In this document: piece by piece, positions 23,761-32,198 of the stretch
Layout of the letters: each line of letters opens with the position of its first letter
Numbering within the stretch: the first letter of the stretch is position 1
From: WJKQ01 sp043810515
Lineage (GTDB): Bacteria > Patescibacteriota > Gracilibacteria > UBA1369 > LOWO2-01-FULL-3
Assembly (NCBI GenBank): GCA_043810515.1
Contig: JBDRNZ010000036.1
Span: 1-43,666 of the forward strand
Reading direction: 5' to 3'
Length of the DNA stretch: 43,666 bases
Translations under genes and position numbers: made by a program
Notes under the pieces: generated by a model
Databases searched by the model: none
The model's input: only the letters and a program-made list of their open reading frames with translations
Told to the model about the DNA's origin: nothing

Positions 23761-25565
23761 AAGGACGCTTCCGGCGCAGCAGGCTCTTGCGGCTGAGGCT
23801 GTTCGGGAAGAGATTCTACTCCAACCAGAATTTTGGCCGGGATGGCTCTGTACGAGGTTTTTATTGTTTCTATCTTTGTCTCTCCGTCCGCGGTCGTAAG
23901 ATATCTGTACCATAATGCGTCAAAGCCCGTGTGAGAACGCTCCACCTGTTTTTGCGTTCCGGGTGGAAGGTCCGGCGTGTTTATATAAACCGTTGTTCCG
24001 GGATTGTGATAATTTGAAAGGTAGGGCCCTTCCATTTCCATGGATCTGCCGTCCGCGGTTCCATAAAAAGAAATGTAAAGTTCGTAATCGTCTTTTGTGT
24101 ATGTCTGAATGAGAATGTAGTGGCCGGTGTCGTTTTTGAATTTCAGGTCCGCGCCGCCTAGATAAATCGTAGCGTCAAGTCCGTGTCCCAGAATCTGTGA
24201 ATAATAAGAAACCGCGTAGGAATGCTGATTTCTTTCAACAATCGGCAGCCCGCTGAAAAGCGCAGCTCTGTACATTGTCGTGGAAACCTGGCAGAGGCCT
24301 CCGCCGTATTCCGGGATTGTTCCTTCGGGTTTTATTACAAGCTCCATTTTATATCCGGTTGCGCCGTCGACCCTCCCGAGGCTTGTGTTGAAAGAAAAAA
24401 TCTCGTCCGGCGCGATAAGGTTGCCGTTAAATTTTGAGGATCCTGTTTTGATGTTGTGAACCCTGTTTGACGGGGAATTGTAATATGAAGTGTGTCCGAC
24501 CCCGATCAGTTCTTTTATCCCTTTTTCCTGCAGGTCCGCGGAGATCGTCACTTCCGGTTTGATTTCTTTTACCGGAATCGGAACGTCTTTTACTTTGTTT
24601 TTGACCGCGAGCTCTATTTCCTCTTTCAGTTTTTCCCTCTGAACCTCAAGTCCCGTGACCCCTCTTCCCTCTATTACAACTTGTCCGTTTTCGTCCGTGT
24701 AAATATTCATCGGCTCCGGCGCGACATCGAGCCATCTTGAAATTTCCGCGTCGATGTATTCATTAAGACGGTCAGTGTTTATTTTTATTGCCACACTGGC
24801 CTGCTCTTCGTCCGGCACGAATTCCACCCAGTCGAGGTGGTTGATTAGTTTTTCATTCCAGTCGTCGCTGTATATCGGGTCTATAAGCACAAATTCGTGT
24901 TTGAGTGATTCCTCTATCTGCGGTCTGTATTTTTCGAGGGCTTCTCCCGTCATGGCAGGCTGGGCGGTTCTTAATGGAAGATATATTCTTTCCGGTGAAA
25001 GGGCCTGGGCGGAAGCGGTCAGTAGGTTTTCGAATTCGGTCCGGTTTATTTCCAGGCCGGCTTTTCCTTCTTTTATTTTTAAGCTGCCGTTTTCAAAATA
25101 AAAGCCGGCGGATACGGGATAAACGTCGTTGAGACCGAATTTTTCCTTTATTGATACCATTAACGTGTCGGGGTCGGTTTTTACCAGAGCGTTTATAACT
25201 CTCGGCATTTTTACCGAAAACGCAATCCAGTCAAAAATTGAGGTTTTTTGCGTGCTCATGAGATTTATCATATTGAGCGTTTCGTCGGTTAAAATCTCAA
25301 CTCCGAGTTCACGCGGGGTTATCTGCATCGTTACCTGATTTATTGTTATTTCCAGCGGCGTGTCCAGATAACTTTCTTTTCGTTCGTTCAAAATCCGCAA
25401 AGCTTCGTCCCGCGTTTTGTATGACATGTCGACTCCCGAAACAATTGTCGTCGGCGGAAACTTTCCGTGAATCGAAAGTTTGAAAACAAAAAGCCCTGCA
25501 GCCATTATAATTCCTATGGCTCCCCCTATTGCCGCGGAGATAAGAAATTTTTTTACTTTATTCAT
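23757..25565 (-). CDS. VanW family cell-wall protein
   Basis: 602 residues. An N-terminal membrane anchor spans about 8-30 (ISAAIGGAIGIIMAAGLFVFKL). It is followed by two copies of a YoaR-like peptidoglycan-binding domain (PTTIVSGVDMSYKTRDEAL; a second copy within about 230-320). The VanW domain occupies about 375-520, with FSFNTSLGRVDGATGY, GGGLCQVSTTMYRAALFSGL, ERNQHSYAVSYY and GLDATIY. A beta-rich tail and a Pro/Gln/Glu-rich end follow. VanW proteins occur with vancomycin-resistance and wall genes, but their reaction is not firmly known. It is the last gene of the rny - YtxH-like - vanW unit and overlaps the preceding gene by 8 bases. Confidence 0.93.
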   Translation of the reverse strand: MNKVKKFLISAAIGGAIGIIMAAGLFVFKLSIHGKFPPTTIVSGVDMSYKTRDEALRILNERKESYLDTPLEITINQVTMQITPRELGVEILTDETLNMINLMSTQKTSIFDWIAFSVKMPRVINALVKTDPDTLMVSIKEKFGLNDVYPVSAGFYFENGSLKIKEGKAGLEINRTEFENLLTASAQALSPERIYLPLRTAQPAMTGEALEKYRPQIEESLKHEFVLIDPIYSDDWNEKLINHLDWVEFVPDEEQASVAIKINTDRLNEYIDAEISRWLDVAPEPMNIYTDENGQVVIEGRGVTGLEVQREKLKEEIELAVKNKVKDVPIPVKEIKPEVTISADLQEKGIKELIGVGHTSYYNSPSNRVHNIKTGSSKFNGNLIAPDEIFSFNTSLGRVDGATGYKMELVIKPEGTIPEYGGGLCQVSTTMYRAALFSGLPIVERNQHSYAVSYYSQILGHGLDATIYLGGADLKFKNDTGHYILIQTYTKDDYELYISFYGTADGRSMEMEGPYLSNYHNPGTTVYINTPDLPPGTQKQVERSHTGFDALWYRYLTTADGETKIETIKTSYRAIPAKILVGVESLPEQPQPQEPAAPEASF

Positions 25566-25758
25566 GTTCGTTTGGAATCTTTTTTTCTTTTTTTCTTCCC
25601 AGGAGGACTTTTATTGTTTTGAAAATTCCGGCTCGGGTTTCTTTCCCTTTTTTTGGAGCAATTGTCGCACCAACCACGGATCCTATCGCACCGCCTATTA
25701 CCGCGCCCATGAGCAACTTTTCTATCATTCTTATTTTTCTTTTTTTATCCTTTCCCAT
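25558..25758 (-). CDS. Small YtxH-like membrane protein
   Basis: 66 residues. A basic start (MGKDKKRKIRM) is followed by one Gly-rich transmembrane segment (LLMGAVIGGAIGSVVGATIAPKKGKETR) that matches the YtxH-type glycine-zipper pattern ending in APKKGKETR. The tail is short and basic. It sits 9 bases after rny, and its stop overlaps the vanW start by 8 bases, so it is part of that operon. YtxH proteins are general-stress membrane proteins of unclear activity. Confidence 0.82.
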   Translation of the reverse strand: MGKDKKRKIRMIEKLLMGAVIGGAIGSVVGATIAPKKGKETRAGIFKTIKVLLGRKKEKKIPNEHE

Positions 25759-25767
25759 GAATATTTA

Positions 25768-27309
25768 TTATTTTGCTATTTCCATATTTTTGGTTCTTCT
25801 TATCACTTTTATTTTTATTTTTCCGGGGAACACGACGTTTTCCTCAACCTTTTGCGCAATATCTTTCGCCATTCCGGCCATACTGCCGTCCGCGACTTTT
25901 TCCGGATCCACAAAAACCCTCACCTCTCTTCCCGCTGACATCGTAAAGGATTTCTTAACCCCTTCGAACGAATTTACCGTTGAGTCTATCGCCTGAATAC
26001 GCTCTATGTATCTTTCTATCGAATCCTGCCTCGCTCCCGGGCGTCCCCCTGAAATTGAGTCCGCCGCCTTAACGATCAAAGCTTCGGCTGTTTTTTGCGG
26101 CTCGGCGTCGTGATGCGCCCAGGCCGCATGAATCTTTTCCTCAGAAAATCCGTATTTTGTCATTAGCTCTTTCGTAAGCTGATCGTGCGCGTCTTTTACG
26201 TCCGGATCCTGGTCTATTGCTTTTCCCAGGTCGTGTAAAAATCCCGCCTCCTTGCAAATCTCGGCATCAAGCCCTATTTCGCTTCCAAGCATTGACGCGA
26301 GCCACGCCACCTCCATTGAATGTTTCATAATATTCTGGCCATAACTTGTTCTGAATTTAAGCCTTCCGACAGTTCTCGTGAGCTCCCTGTCTTTTGTTTC
26401 AATTCCCATTTTTTCAAGCGCCTTTTTTCCTATTTCATAAAGTTCTTCCGACGTTTCTTTTTTCGCGTCGTCAACCGTTAGTCTAACTATTTCGGGGGTT
26501 ATTCCTCCTCTTTTTCTTATAAGTTTTTCTATCGCTTTTTCGGCTATTCTTCTCGTCACAAGATTGTATCCGGAGAGGCTTATCGTGTTCGGCAGATCGT
26601 TGAAAACAACCGCTACGTCGAGCAGGCTTTCAAATTCCGCAATATTTGTCGCGTCTTTCCCGACTATTTTGCCTTTTATCTGGTCTTTTGGAACTTTTAT
26701 AAGAACCGATCTCGTTTCCACCGATGTCGGGGAGCACAGACGCTGCATCGTGTTTATGAGAATTTTTTCCGCTATTTTGTGCGCGTTTTCTTTTAACATG
26801 TCCTCGGTGTCCGCCATGCGTTTTGCGTTGTCCTCAAGCGACATTCTTTTGTATTCTTCTATTATCTGGCTTTTTAGTTCCGAGACCGGCTGTGCGGTGA
26901 GCGCTGAAAGTTGATCTATCATTTTCTTTTTCGAGGTGGATATCGCGTTTTGCCGGCTTTGTAATTCTTCTCTATATGAAGCCTCTCTAAGCCTCGTTTC
27001 CTGAATTTTTTCCTCTCTTTTTTTAAGCGCGTCTTCTTTATGAAGAAGCGACGCTTTCATCTTCTTTATTCTCTCTTCTTTTTTTGCCGTTTCCTCCGCC
27101 GTTCGCTCTTTTATATTTCCCGCCTGGACCCGCATTTCTTTTAAAATATTTTCAGCCTCCTCCTTACTTTTTCGTATCATTTCGTCCGCCTCCGCGCGAG
27201 TTTTTTCAACGTTTATGAAATTTTTATTTCGAAATATAAAAACCGTCCCCAAAACTCCGGCCCCAACCGAGGTCGCCGCAATCGCTAAATTTATTATTAT
27301 TGAACTCAT
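25768..27309 (-). CDS. rny: Ribonuclease Y
   Basis: Membrane-anchored endoribonuclease that starts mRNA decay. It has 513 residues, the usual size. An N-terminal transmembrane segment (about 4-26) is followed by a long charged coiled coil (30-150). Next come a KH domain (about 205-265, KGKIVGKDATNIAEFESLLDVAVVF) and an HD domain with HSMEVAWLA, the HD pair in AGFLHDLGKA, and AAWAHHDAEP. The family C-terminus (VRVFVDPEKVADG) is intact. It heads a minus-strand unit with the YtxH-like gene and vanW. The coding region is unusually C-rich on the plus strand compared with other minus-strand genes here. Confidence 0.97.
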   Translation of the reverse strand: MSSIIINLAIAATSVGAGVLGTVFIFRNKNFINVEKTRAEADEMIRKSKEEAENILKEMRVQAGNIKERTAEETAKKEERIKKMKASLLHKEDALKKREEKIQETRLREASYREELQSRQNAISTSKKKMIDQLSALTAQPVSELKSQIIEEYKRMSLEDNAKRMADTEDMLKENAHKIAEKILINTMQRLCSPTSVETRSVLIKVPKDQIKGKIVGKDATNIAEFESLLDVAVVFNDLPNTISLSGYNLVTRRIAEKAIEKLIRKRGGITPEIVRLTVDDAKKETSEELYEIGKKALEKMGIETKDRELTRTVGRLKFRTSYGQNIMKHSMEVAWLASMLGSEIGLDAEICKEAGFLHDLGKAIDQDPDVKDAHDQLTKELMTKYGFSEEKIHAAWAHHDAEPQKTAEALIVKAADSISGGRPGARQDSIERYIERIQAIDSTVNSFEGVKKSFTMSAGREVRVFVDPEKVADGSMAGMAKDIAQKVEENVVFPGKIKIKVIRRTKNMEIAK

Positions 27310-27582
27310 ATTTCTTTAAATACTGTTAGATTTTACACTTTTTTTGAACATTTTATGCTCTTTTATTTTTCAAGTTTGTTTTATAACTTAATTTTAATTT
27401 TTATATTTTTCCTTTCTTATGCTGTTTTATTGGATTTCAATAATATCATATACCCATAGGAAGTAAACATTCTTCTACTACTATCTTTAAATTTAATATT
27501 TATATATTACTTTTTGTATTTTAGTTATGTTTAAAAGTTAAAATTGTGTTGTTTTGGGGAAAATAATCTTTATAATAGCGCT
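27310..27582. other. Very AT-rich divergent intergenic region between rny and dnaN
   Basis: About 270 bases without a gene. By hand count only 7 of 60 bases are G or C in 27361-27420 and again in 27481-27540. It contains the dnaN promoter at its right end. No match to the DnaA box TTATNCACA was seen on either strand and no repeat array. It could hold the rny promoter and be an AT-rich unwinding-prone element, but its role is not shown. Confidence 0.6.
27549..27576 (+). promoter_or_regulatory. Promoter of dnaN-mfd giving a leaderless transcript
   Basis: TTGTTT (27549-27554), a 16-base spacer and a perfect TATAAT (27571-27576). Only 6 bases separate the -10 from the dnaN ATG at 27583, so transcription should begin at or next to the start codon. 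Confidence 0.75.
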
Positions 27583-28689
27583 ATGAAGCTTTTTTGTTCA
27601 CAAAAAAACCTGGATTACGCTTTAAATATCGTAAATAAAGCCATAAGCCCGAATAACACTCTGCCCGTTTTAAATAATATTTTACTCAAGGCGGAAGGGA
27701 AGAAGCTTTATTTTTCATCCACAAACCTTGAGATCGCGATAAGTTGTTCTATCGACGCAGACGTGAGAAGCGAGGGGGCCATAACTGTTCCGGCAAAATT
27801 AATTACAAATTACATTTCACTTCTTGTTGATGAAAAAGTCGAGCTTAGTATTTCCGAGGGAGTTAACCTTTCTATAAACTCTTCAAATTCGCATACTAAA
27901 ATAAAATGTATAAGCTCCGACGAGTTTCCGCTTATTCCAAAGGTTGAAAAGGGACAGGAGTTTTCGCTTAAAGTTGAGGATTTTTACAGGGCGGTCACTG
28001 AAACCGTTTTTGCCGCTTCTCTCAACACAACAAGGCCTGTTTTGTCCGGAGTTTATATAAAATCAAATTCCGGTGGATTAAAAGTTGCTACCACGGACAG
28101 CTACAGACTTGCCGAGAGATCCTTAAAAACCTCTAAAATGCCTAGCGAGGACGTTTCGTGTATAGTTCCTGCCAGAACTATGATGGAGCTTGGAAAGATT
28201 CTCGGAAAATCTGACGATAAAGAGGTAAAGGTTAATATTTCAAAAAACCAGATTCTTTTCAGTGTTGACGGTGTTGAGCTTATTTCACGCCTCATTGAAG
28301 GGAAGTTTCCTGATTATGAAAAAATTATTCCTCATGATAAAAAAACAGAATGCGAGGTTTCGGTCGAGGATTTAACACTTACGCTTAAACGTGTAAGTCT
28401 TTTCGCGAGGGAAAATAACAATAGCGTAAAGATAAGTATTACAAATGACGGAAAGATGACTATTTCTTCCGAGGAAACAAAGGTTGGCGAAGAGAAGGCT
28501 GAGGTTATCGCGAAAGTAAAAGGGGATAATAATAAAATATCCCTAAACGCCCAGTACCTTCTGGACGTTTTGACTTACATAAGTGATGATAAAATTATGT
28601 TTTTTGTTAACGACCAAGCTTCCCCGGCATGTATACGGCCAGCCAGTAGAGACGATTATGTTTATATAATAATGCCTTTAAAAGTTTAG
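27583..28689 (+). CDS. dnaN: DNA polymerase III beta sliding clamp
   Basis: Ring-shaped processivity clamp. With the ATG at 27583 (MKLFCSQKNLDYALNIVNKAI) it has 368 residues, the usual length; the in-frame extension to 27544 overlaps the promoter. Three clamp domains are visible, with NTLPVLNNILLKAE, TRPVLSGVYIKS, the loop VATTDSYRLAER, and the C-terminal YIIMPLKV (the usual MPMR/L end). dnaA is not adjacent, unlike the common dnaA-dnaN order. mfd follows 17 bases later, so the two are probably co-transcribed. Confidence 0.97.
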   Translation: MKLFCSQKNLDYALNIVNKAISPNNTLPVLNNILLKAEGKKLYFSSTNLEIAISCSIDADVRSEGAITVPAKLITNYISLLVDEKVELSISEGVNLSINSSNSHTKIKCISSDEFPLIPKVEKGQEFSLKVEDFYRAVTETVFAASLNTTRPVLSGVYIKSNSGGLKVATTDSYRLAERSLKTSKMPSEDVSCIVPARTMMELGKILGKSDDKEVKVNISKNQILFSVDGVELISRLIEGKFPDYEKIIPHDKKTECEVSVEDLTLTLKRVSLFARENNNSVKISITNDGKMTISSEETKVGEEKAEVIAKVKGDNNKISLNAQYLLDVLTYISDDKIMFFVNDQASPACIRPASRDDYVYIIMPLKV

Positions 28690-28706
28690 ATCCGTAGAAC
28701 GAGCTT

Positions 28707-31700
28707 ATGAAAAATATTGTGTCTTTTTTACCCAAAGAGCAGCTTTCCGGTGCTACCGCGCTTTTTCATAAAACCAAGAATATAAGTTTTTCAGGAACCG
28801 GAAACAGTTCTTCAAAAGCAATGCTTCTTGCCTCGATTTTTCGCAACGAAGGTGATGATCTTGGGAACGTTTTGTGGGTAGTTAATAATAAAAGTGAGCA
28901 GAACGCCGTGAAAAAAGCGGTTTCGATGTGGAGCGACAGGCCGGTTTTTTTGTATAACAAAAGGGAGGAAGAGGAAAAGCTCACGTTTTCCACGTCCAGC
29001 GAGTTTGAGCGCGTGCGTGATATAGAGACCGTCGAATTCGTCTCCAGGATTTTTACAAACAAGCGCGCCGTTTTTGTTGTGAATTTTTTGTCTTTACTAC
29101 AGGACTTTCCGGATATTTCCGTTATAAGTGGAGGGAAAAATACGCCGAAGGTTGGCGCGGAGCTTGACGCGGTTAAGTTTATAGAGGATTTGGTTTCCAT
29201 GGGGTATGAGCCCACGGACGAGGTGATTTTGAAAAAGGGCGAATATTTCCGCAGGGGCGATAGTATTTTTATTTATCCGGTTAACCTTGAGGAGCCGGTG
29301 CGGATTGAAATAGGTTTTGATAAGGCGGAAAAAATAAGCGTATTGGACGCCGGGAACTGCGCGGATGTTTTGAGGGAGGTTAAGTCTGTGTCTATTTTTC
29401 CGGTTGAATACGATTCCGTGACCGCCGATGTGGTTGATTTTTTTGGAGAGAACGGTCTTGTCGTAGATGACGAAATTGATGTTGTTGATGAATATTATGA
29501 CGTCTGGAATGACTTTATGGAGGACGCCTCAAATAAAGGGTTTAGTGTTTCTTTTTCGCCCTTTAACGATGACGAGACGAACCACCTGCACCTGCATTTC
29601 CTTTCTGTTCTCAAATACAGGACCGCTTATGATTTTGCGAACGATCTTCGCGATAAAATAAGCCTTGGCTGGAAAACGTTATTTTTTACAAAAAACCTTC
29701 ACGACATACGGGCTCTACTTGCCGACCAGGCCGTGCCTTTTACCGAGGGCCTTGACGCGGAAAAATTCAAAAAATCATCCGTGTTTATTATCGAAACCAA
29801 TAAAGATGACGTTTTTCCGCAGTCTTTTCAGTCTCCGCAAGAAAGGCTTCTTCTGATTTCCGATATTGATATTTCTCCCGTTCGCGAGGAAAAGCGAAAA
29901 GTGAGCAGCCGAACGGTTTTTGATGACTTTCTCACGAGCCTTAAACAGGGCGACTTTGTTGTTCACACCGATCATGGAATTGCCAAATTTCTCGGACTTG
30001 ACCAGAAGACGATAGACGGTGTCACGAAAGAGTATCTTGCGCTTGGGTATGCGGAAAATGACAAACTTTTTGTTCCCATTGACCAGGCCGATAAGGTGAA
30101 TAAATATATCGGTTCCGAGGAGCTTATGCCAAAACTTACGAGGCTCGGAAGCGCGGAGTGGAATACCATAACCAGTAAAGTTAAAAAAGAAACCCAGAAA
30201 ATTGCCAAAGAACTTCTGAAACTTTACGCGGAGAGAAGGGCGGCGAAAGGCTTTAAATTTAAGCCCGACAATGATCTTCAGAAAAAATTCGAGGACACTT
30301 TTATTTATGAGGAAACGCCTGGCCAGATAAAATCAATAAATGATGTAAAATCAGATATGGAAACGGCTGAGCCGATGGATAGACTTGTGTGCGGGGATGT
30401 CGGATTTGGGAAAACGGAGGTTGCGATGAGGGCCGCCTTTAAGGCTGTGCAAAGCGGAAAACAGGTTGCACTTATTTCACCGATAACAATTCTCGCGGAT
30501 CAGCATTATAAATCATTCAGAAAAAGAATGGATCAGTTTCATGTGCGCGTCGAAATGTTAAGCAGGTTCCGTACGGCGAAGCAACAAAAAGAAATTCTCG
30601 AAAAACTTAAAAAAGGCGAAATCGACATAGTGATTGGGACGCACAGACTTCTGCAGCCGGATATAGAATTTAAGGATATTGGTCTTCTTGTGATTGATGA
30701 GGAGCAGAGATTTGGGGTGAAGCAAAAGGAGAAACTTAAGGAAATAAGAAAAGAAGTTGACGTCTTGACTCTGACCGCGACTCCGATACCGAGGACGCTG
30801 AATATCTGTCTCAACAAACTTCGCGATATTACGACAATCACGACCCCGCCCTTTGGCCGTCTGCCGATTATCACGGAAGTGAGAAAATATTCGCCGAGTC
30901 TTGTGCGCGAGGCGATTTTGAGGGAGGTGAAGCGCGGCGGGCAGATTTATTTTCTTCATAATCGTGTGCAGACTATTGACGGTTTTGCGGACAGGCTCAG
31001 AAGTCTTGTGCCCGAGGCGCGGTTTGCGGTGGCTCATGGCAAGCTTGGAAGCGGTGACCTGGAGGAAAGGGTTATGGCCTTTAAGGAAGGAAAATTTGAC
31101 GTTCTTGTGAGCTCGACAATTATTGAAAACGGAATTGATCTTTCAAATGCAAATACGTTGATTGTGAATAACGCGGAGAAATTCGGACTGTCTCAGCTTT
31201 ATCAGCTGCGCGGACGAGTCGGGCGCGGAAAGGCGCAGGCGTATGCGTATTTTCTGTATCACGGCCAGCGGTTGAAACTGGACGCGAAAAAGAGACTTCG
31301 TGCGATAGTCGAGGCTTCGGAACTGGGAAGCGGTTTTCAGATTGCGATGAAGGACCTTGAGATCCGCGGTGCCGGAGACATACTTGGCGCGAATCAGCAC
31401 GGGGTTATAAACGTTGTGGGTGTGTCGCATTTTATGAGGATGCTGAACAGGGCTGTTGAAGACCTCAAGGCCGGTCGTATTCTTGAAGGAGAGGAGGAAA
31501 TCGAGGAGGTTTCAGTCGAGCTGCCGGTACCGGCGTATATTCCGGACAGCTATATCGTTGATTCGAAAGAAAAAATTAACGCATACCAGAAACTTTCGTC
31601 GGCGGATACGAGGGAATATCTCAAGGAAATAGAGGACGAGCTGGTTGAGGATTACGGAAAAATGCCGAGCGAGGTTTCGAATCTGTTTAAGATTATCGAA

Positions 31701-31964
31701 CTCAAAATGCTTGCGAAAAAAGCCGGAATCGTGAACGTGAAAGCCGAAACCGTGCCAATGAGCAAGGATAAGGAGATAGTTTTACAAATGTCTAAACGTG
31801 TTAAGCCTGCGAACATCATAAGTCTGCTCGAGCACAATCCGCGATGGGTGATAAGCGGGTCGCGTTTGAAAATAAACATGACCGATCTTGGGGAAAAATG
31901 GTTTGACGGTCTGATGGCCGATGTTGCGGCGCTTGGGAAAAAGGCGAAGCACGAGGGGGGGTAG
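28707..31964 (+). CDS. mfd: Transcription-repair coupling factor Mfd
   Basis: ATP-dependent translocase that removes stalled RNA polymerase and recruits UvrA. It has 1085 residues, slightly short of the usual 1150. The UvrB-like N-terminal module (about 1-340) is divergent. The CarD-like RNA polymerase interaction domain is at about 400-470 (LKQGDFVVHTDHGIAKFLGL, FVPIDQADKVNKYIG). The helicase motor has the P-loop GDVGFGKTEVA near 563, DEEQRFG near 664, LTATPIPRTL, STIIENGIDLSNANTLI and QLYQLRGRVGR. The C-terminal TRCF domain includes EEEIEEVSVELPVPAYIP. It lies downstream of dnaN in one transcription unit. Confidence 0.97.
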   Translation: MKNIVSFLPKEQLSGATALFHKTKNISFSGTGNSSSKAMLLASIFRNEGDDLGNVLWVVNNKSEQNAVKKAVSMWSDRPVFLYNKREEEEKLTFSTSSEFERVRDIETVEFVSRIFTNKRAVFVVNFLSLLQDFPDISVISGGKNTPKVGAELDAVKFIEDLVSMGYEPTDEVILKKGEYFRRGDSIFIYPVNLEEPVRIEIGFDKAEKISVLDAGNCADVLREVKSVSIFPVEYDSVTADVVDFFGENGLVVDDEIDVVDEYYDVWNDFMEDASNKGFSVSFSPFNDDETNHLHLHFLSVLKYRTAYDFANDLRDKISLGWKTLFFTKNLHDIRALLADQAVPFTEGLDAEKFKKSSVFIIETNKDDVFPQSFQSPQERLLLISDIDISPVREEKRKVSSRTVFDDFLTSLKQGDFVVHTDHGIAKFLGLDQKTIDGVTKEYLALGYAENDKLFVPIDQADKVNKYIGSEELMPKLTRLGSAEWNTITSKVKKETQKIAKELLKLYAERRAAKGFKFKPDNDLQKKFEDTFIYEETPGQIKSINDVKSDMETAEPMDRLVCGDVGFGKTEVAMRAAFKAVQSGKQVALISPITILADQHYKSFRKRMDQFHVRVEMLSRFRTAKQQKEILEKLKKGEIDIVIGTHRLLQPDIEFKDIGLLVIDEEQRFGVKQKEKLKEIRKEVDVLTLTATPIPRTLNICLNKLRDITTITTPPFGRLPIITEVRKYSPSLVREAILREVKRGGQIYFLHNRVQTIDGFADRLRSLVPEARFAVAHGKLGSGDLEERVMAFKEGKFDVLVSSTIIENGIDLSNANTLIVNNAEKFGLSQLYQLRGRVGRGKAQAYAYFLYHGQRLKLDAKKRLRAIVEASELGSGFQIAMKDLEIRGAGDILGANQHGVINVVGVSHFMRMLNRAVEDLKAGRILEGEEEIEEVSVELPVPAYIPDSYIVDSKEKINAYQKLSSADTREYLKEIEDELVEDYGKMPSEVSNLFKIIELKMLAKKAGIVNVKAETVPMSKDKEIVLQMSKRVKPANIISLLEHNPRWVISGSRLKINMTDLGEKWFDGLMADVAALGKKAKHEGG

Positions 31965-31968
31965 GAGG

Positions 31969-32127
31969 TTGACAAAATTTAAAAAACTGATAACGTGTGC
32001 GGTGAAATTATACCGTTATATGTTTGATAGTTCGTACAAACTGGGGAAAAGTCTTCAGGATGACAATCTGTTTTTGGCAGAAAATTCTTTTATGTTTTGG
32101 TTTGGTAAATTATTCTGGCGCGTGTAG
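31969..32127 (+). CDS. Possible small protein after mfd
   Basis: An open frame of 52 codons from TTG at 31969 (alternatives GTG 32002, ATG 32020), ending at TAG 32125-32127. The product would be basic with an aromatic end (NSFMFWFGKLFWRV). GGAGG (31964-31968) abuts the TTG, too close for normal ribosome binding. A perfect TTGACA (31969-31974) overlaps the proposed start, so the stretch may instead be a promoter plus a short RNA ending at the terminator at 32156. No homology is recognised, so it may be spurious. Confidence 0.2.
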   Translation: MTKFKKLITCAVKLYRYMFDSSYKLGKSLQDDNLFLAENSFMFWFGKLFWRV

Positions 32128-32155
32128 AAAAGCTTGAATTTTTTGTTGACTATAC

Positions 32156-32178
32156 AGCGCCCAAACGGCGCTTTTTTT
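32156..32178 (+). terminator. Intrinsic terminator after mfd
   Basis: A 6-bp GC-rich stem AGCGCC / GGCGCT with loop CAAAC (32156-32172) is followed by seven T (32172-32178). It lies 21 bases before the radical SAM gene start, so that gene needs a promoter after or across it; none was clear. Confidence 0.85.
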
Positions 32179-32198
32179 AATTTTTAAATAATTTTATT

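Noticed and set aside
27544..27582. GTG start at 27544 for dnaN.
   Set aside because: It overlaps the promoter, and sliding-clamp homology begins at MKLFCSQ (27583).
27310..27582. Calling the AT-rich gap oriC outright.
   Set aside because: No DnaA boxes seen, dnaA is absent, and G excess on the plus strand persists in genes on both sides. Kept only as a question.
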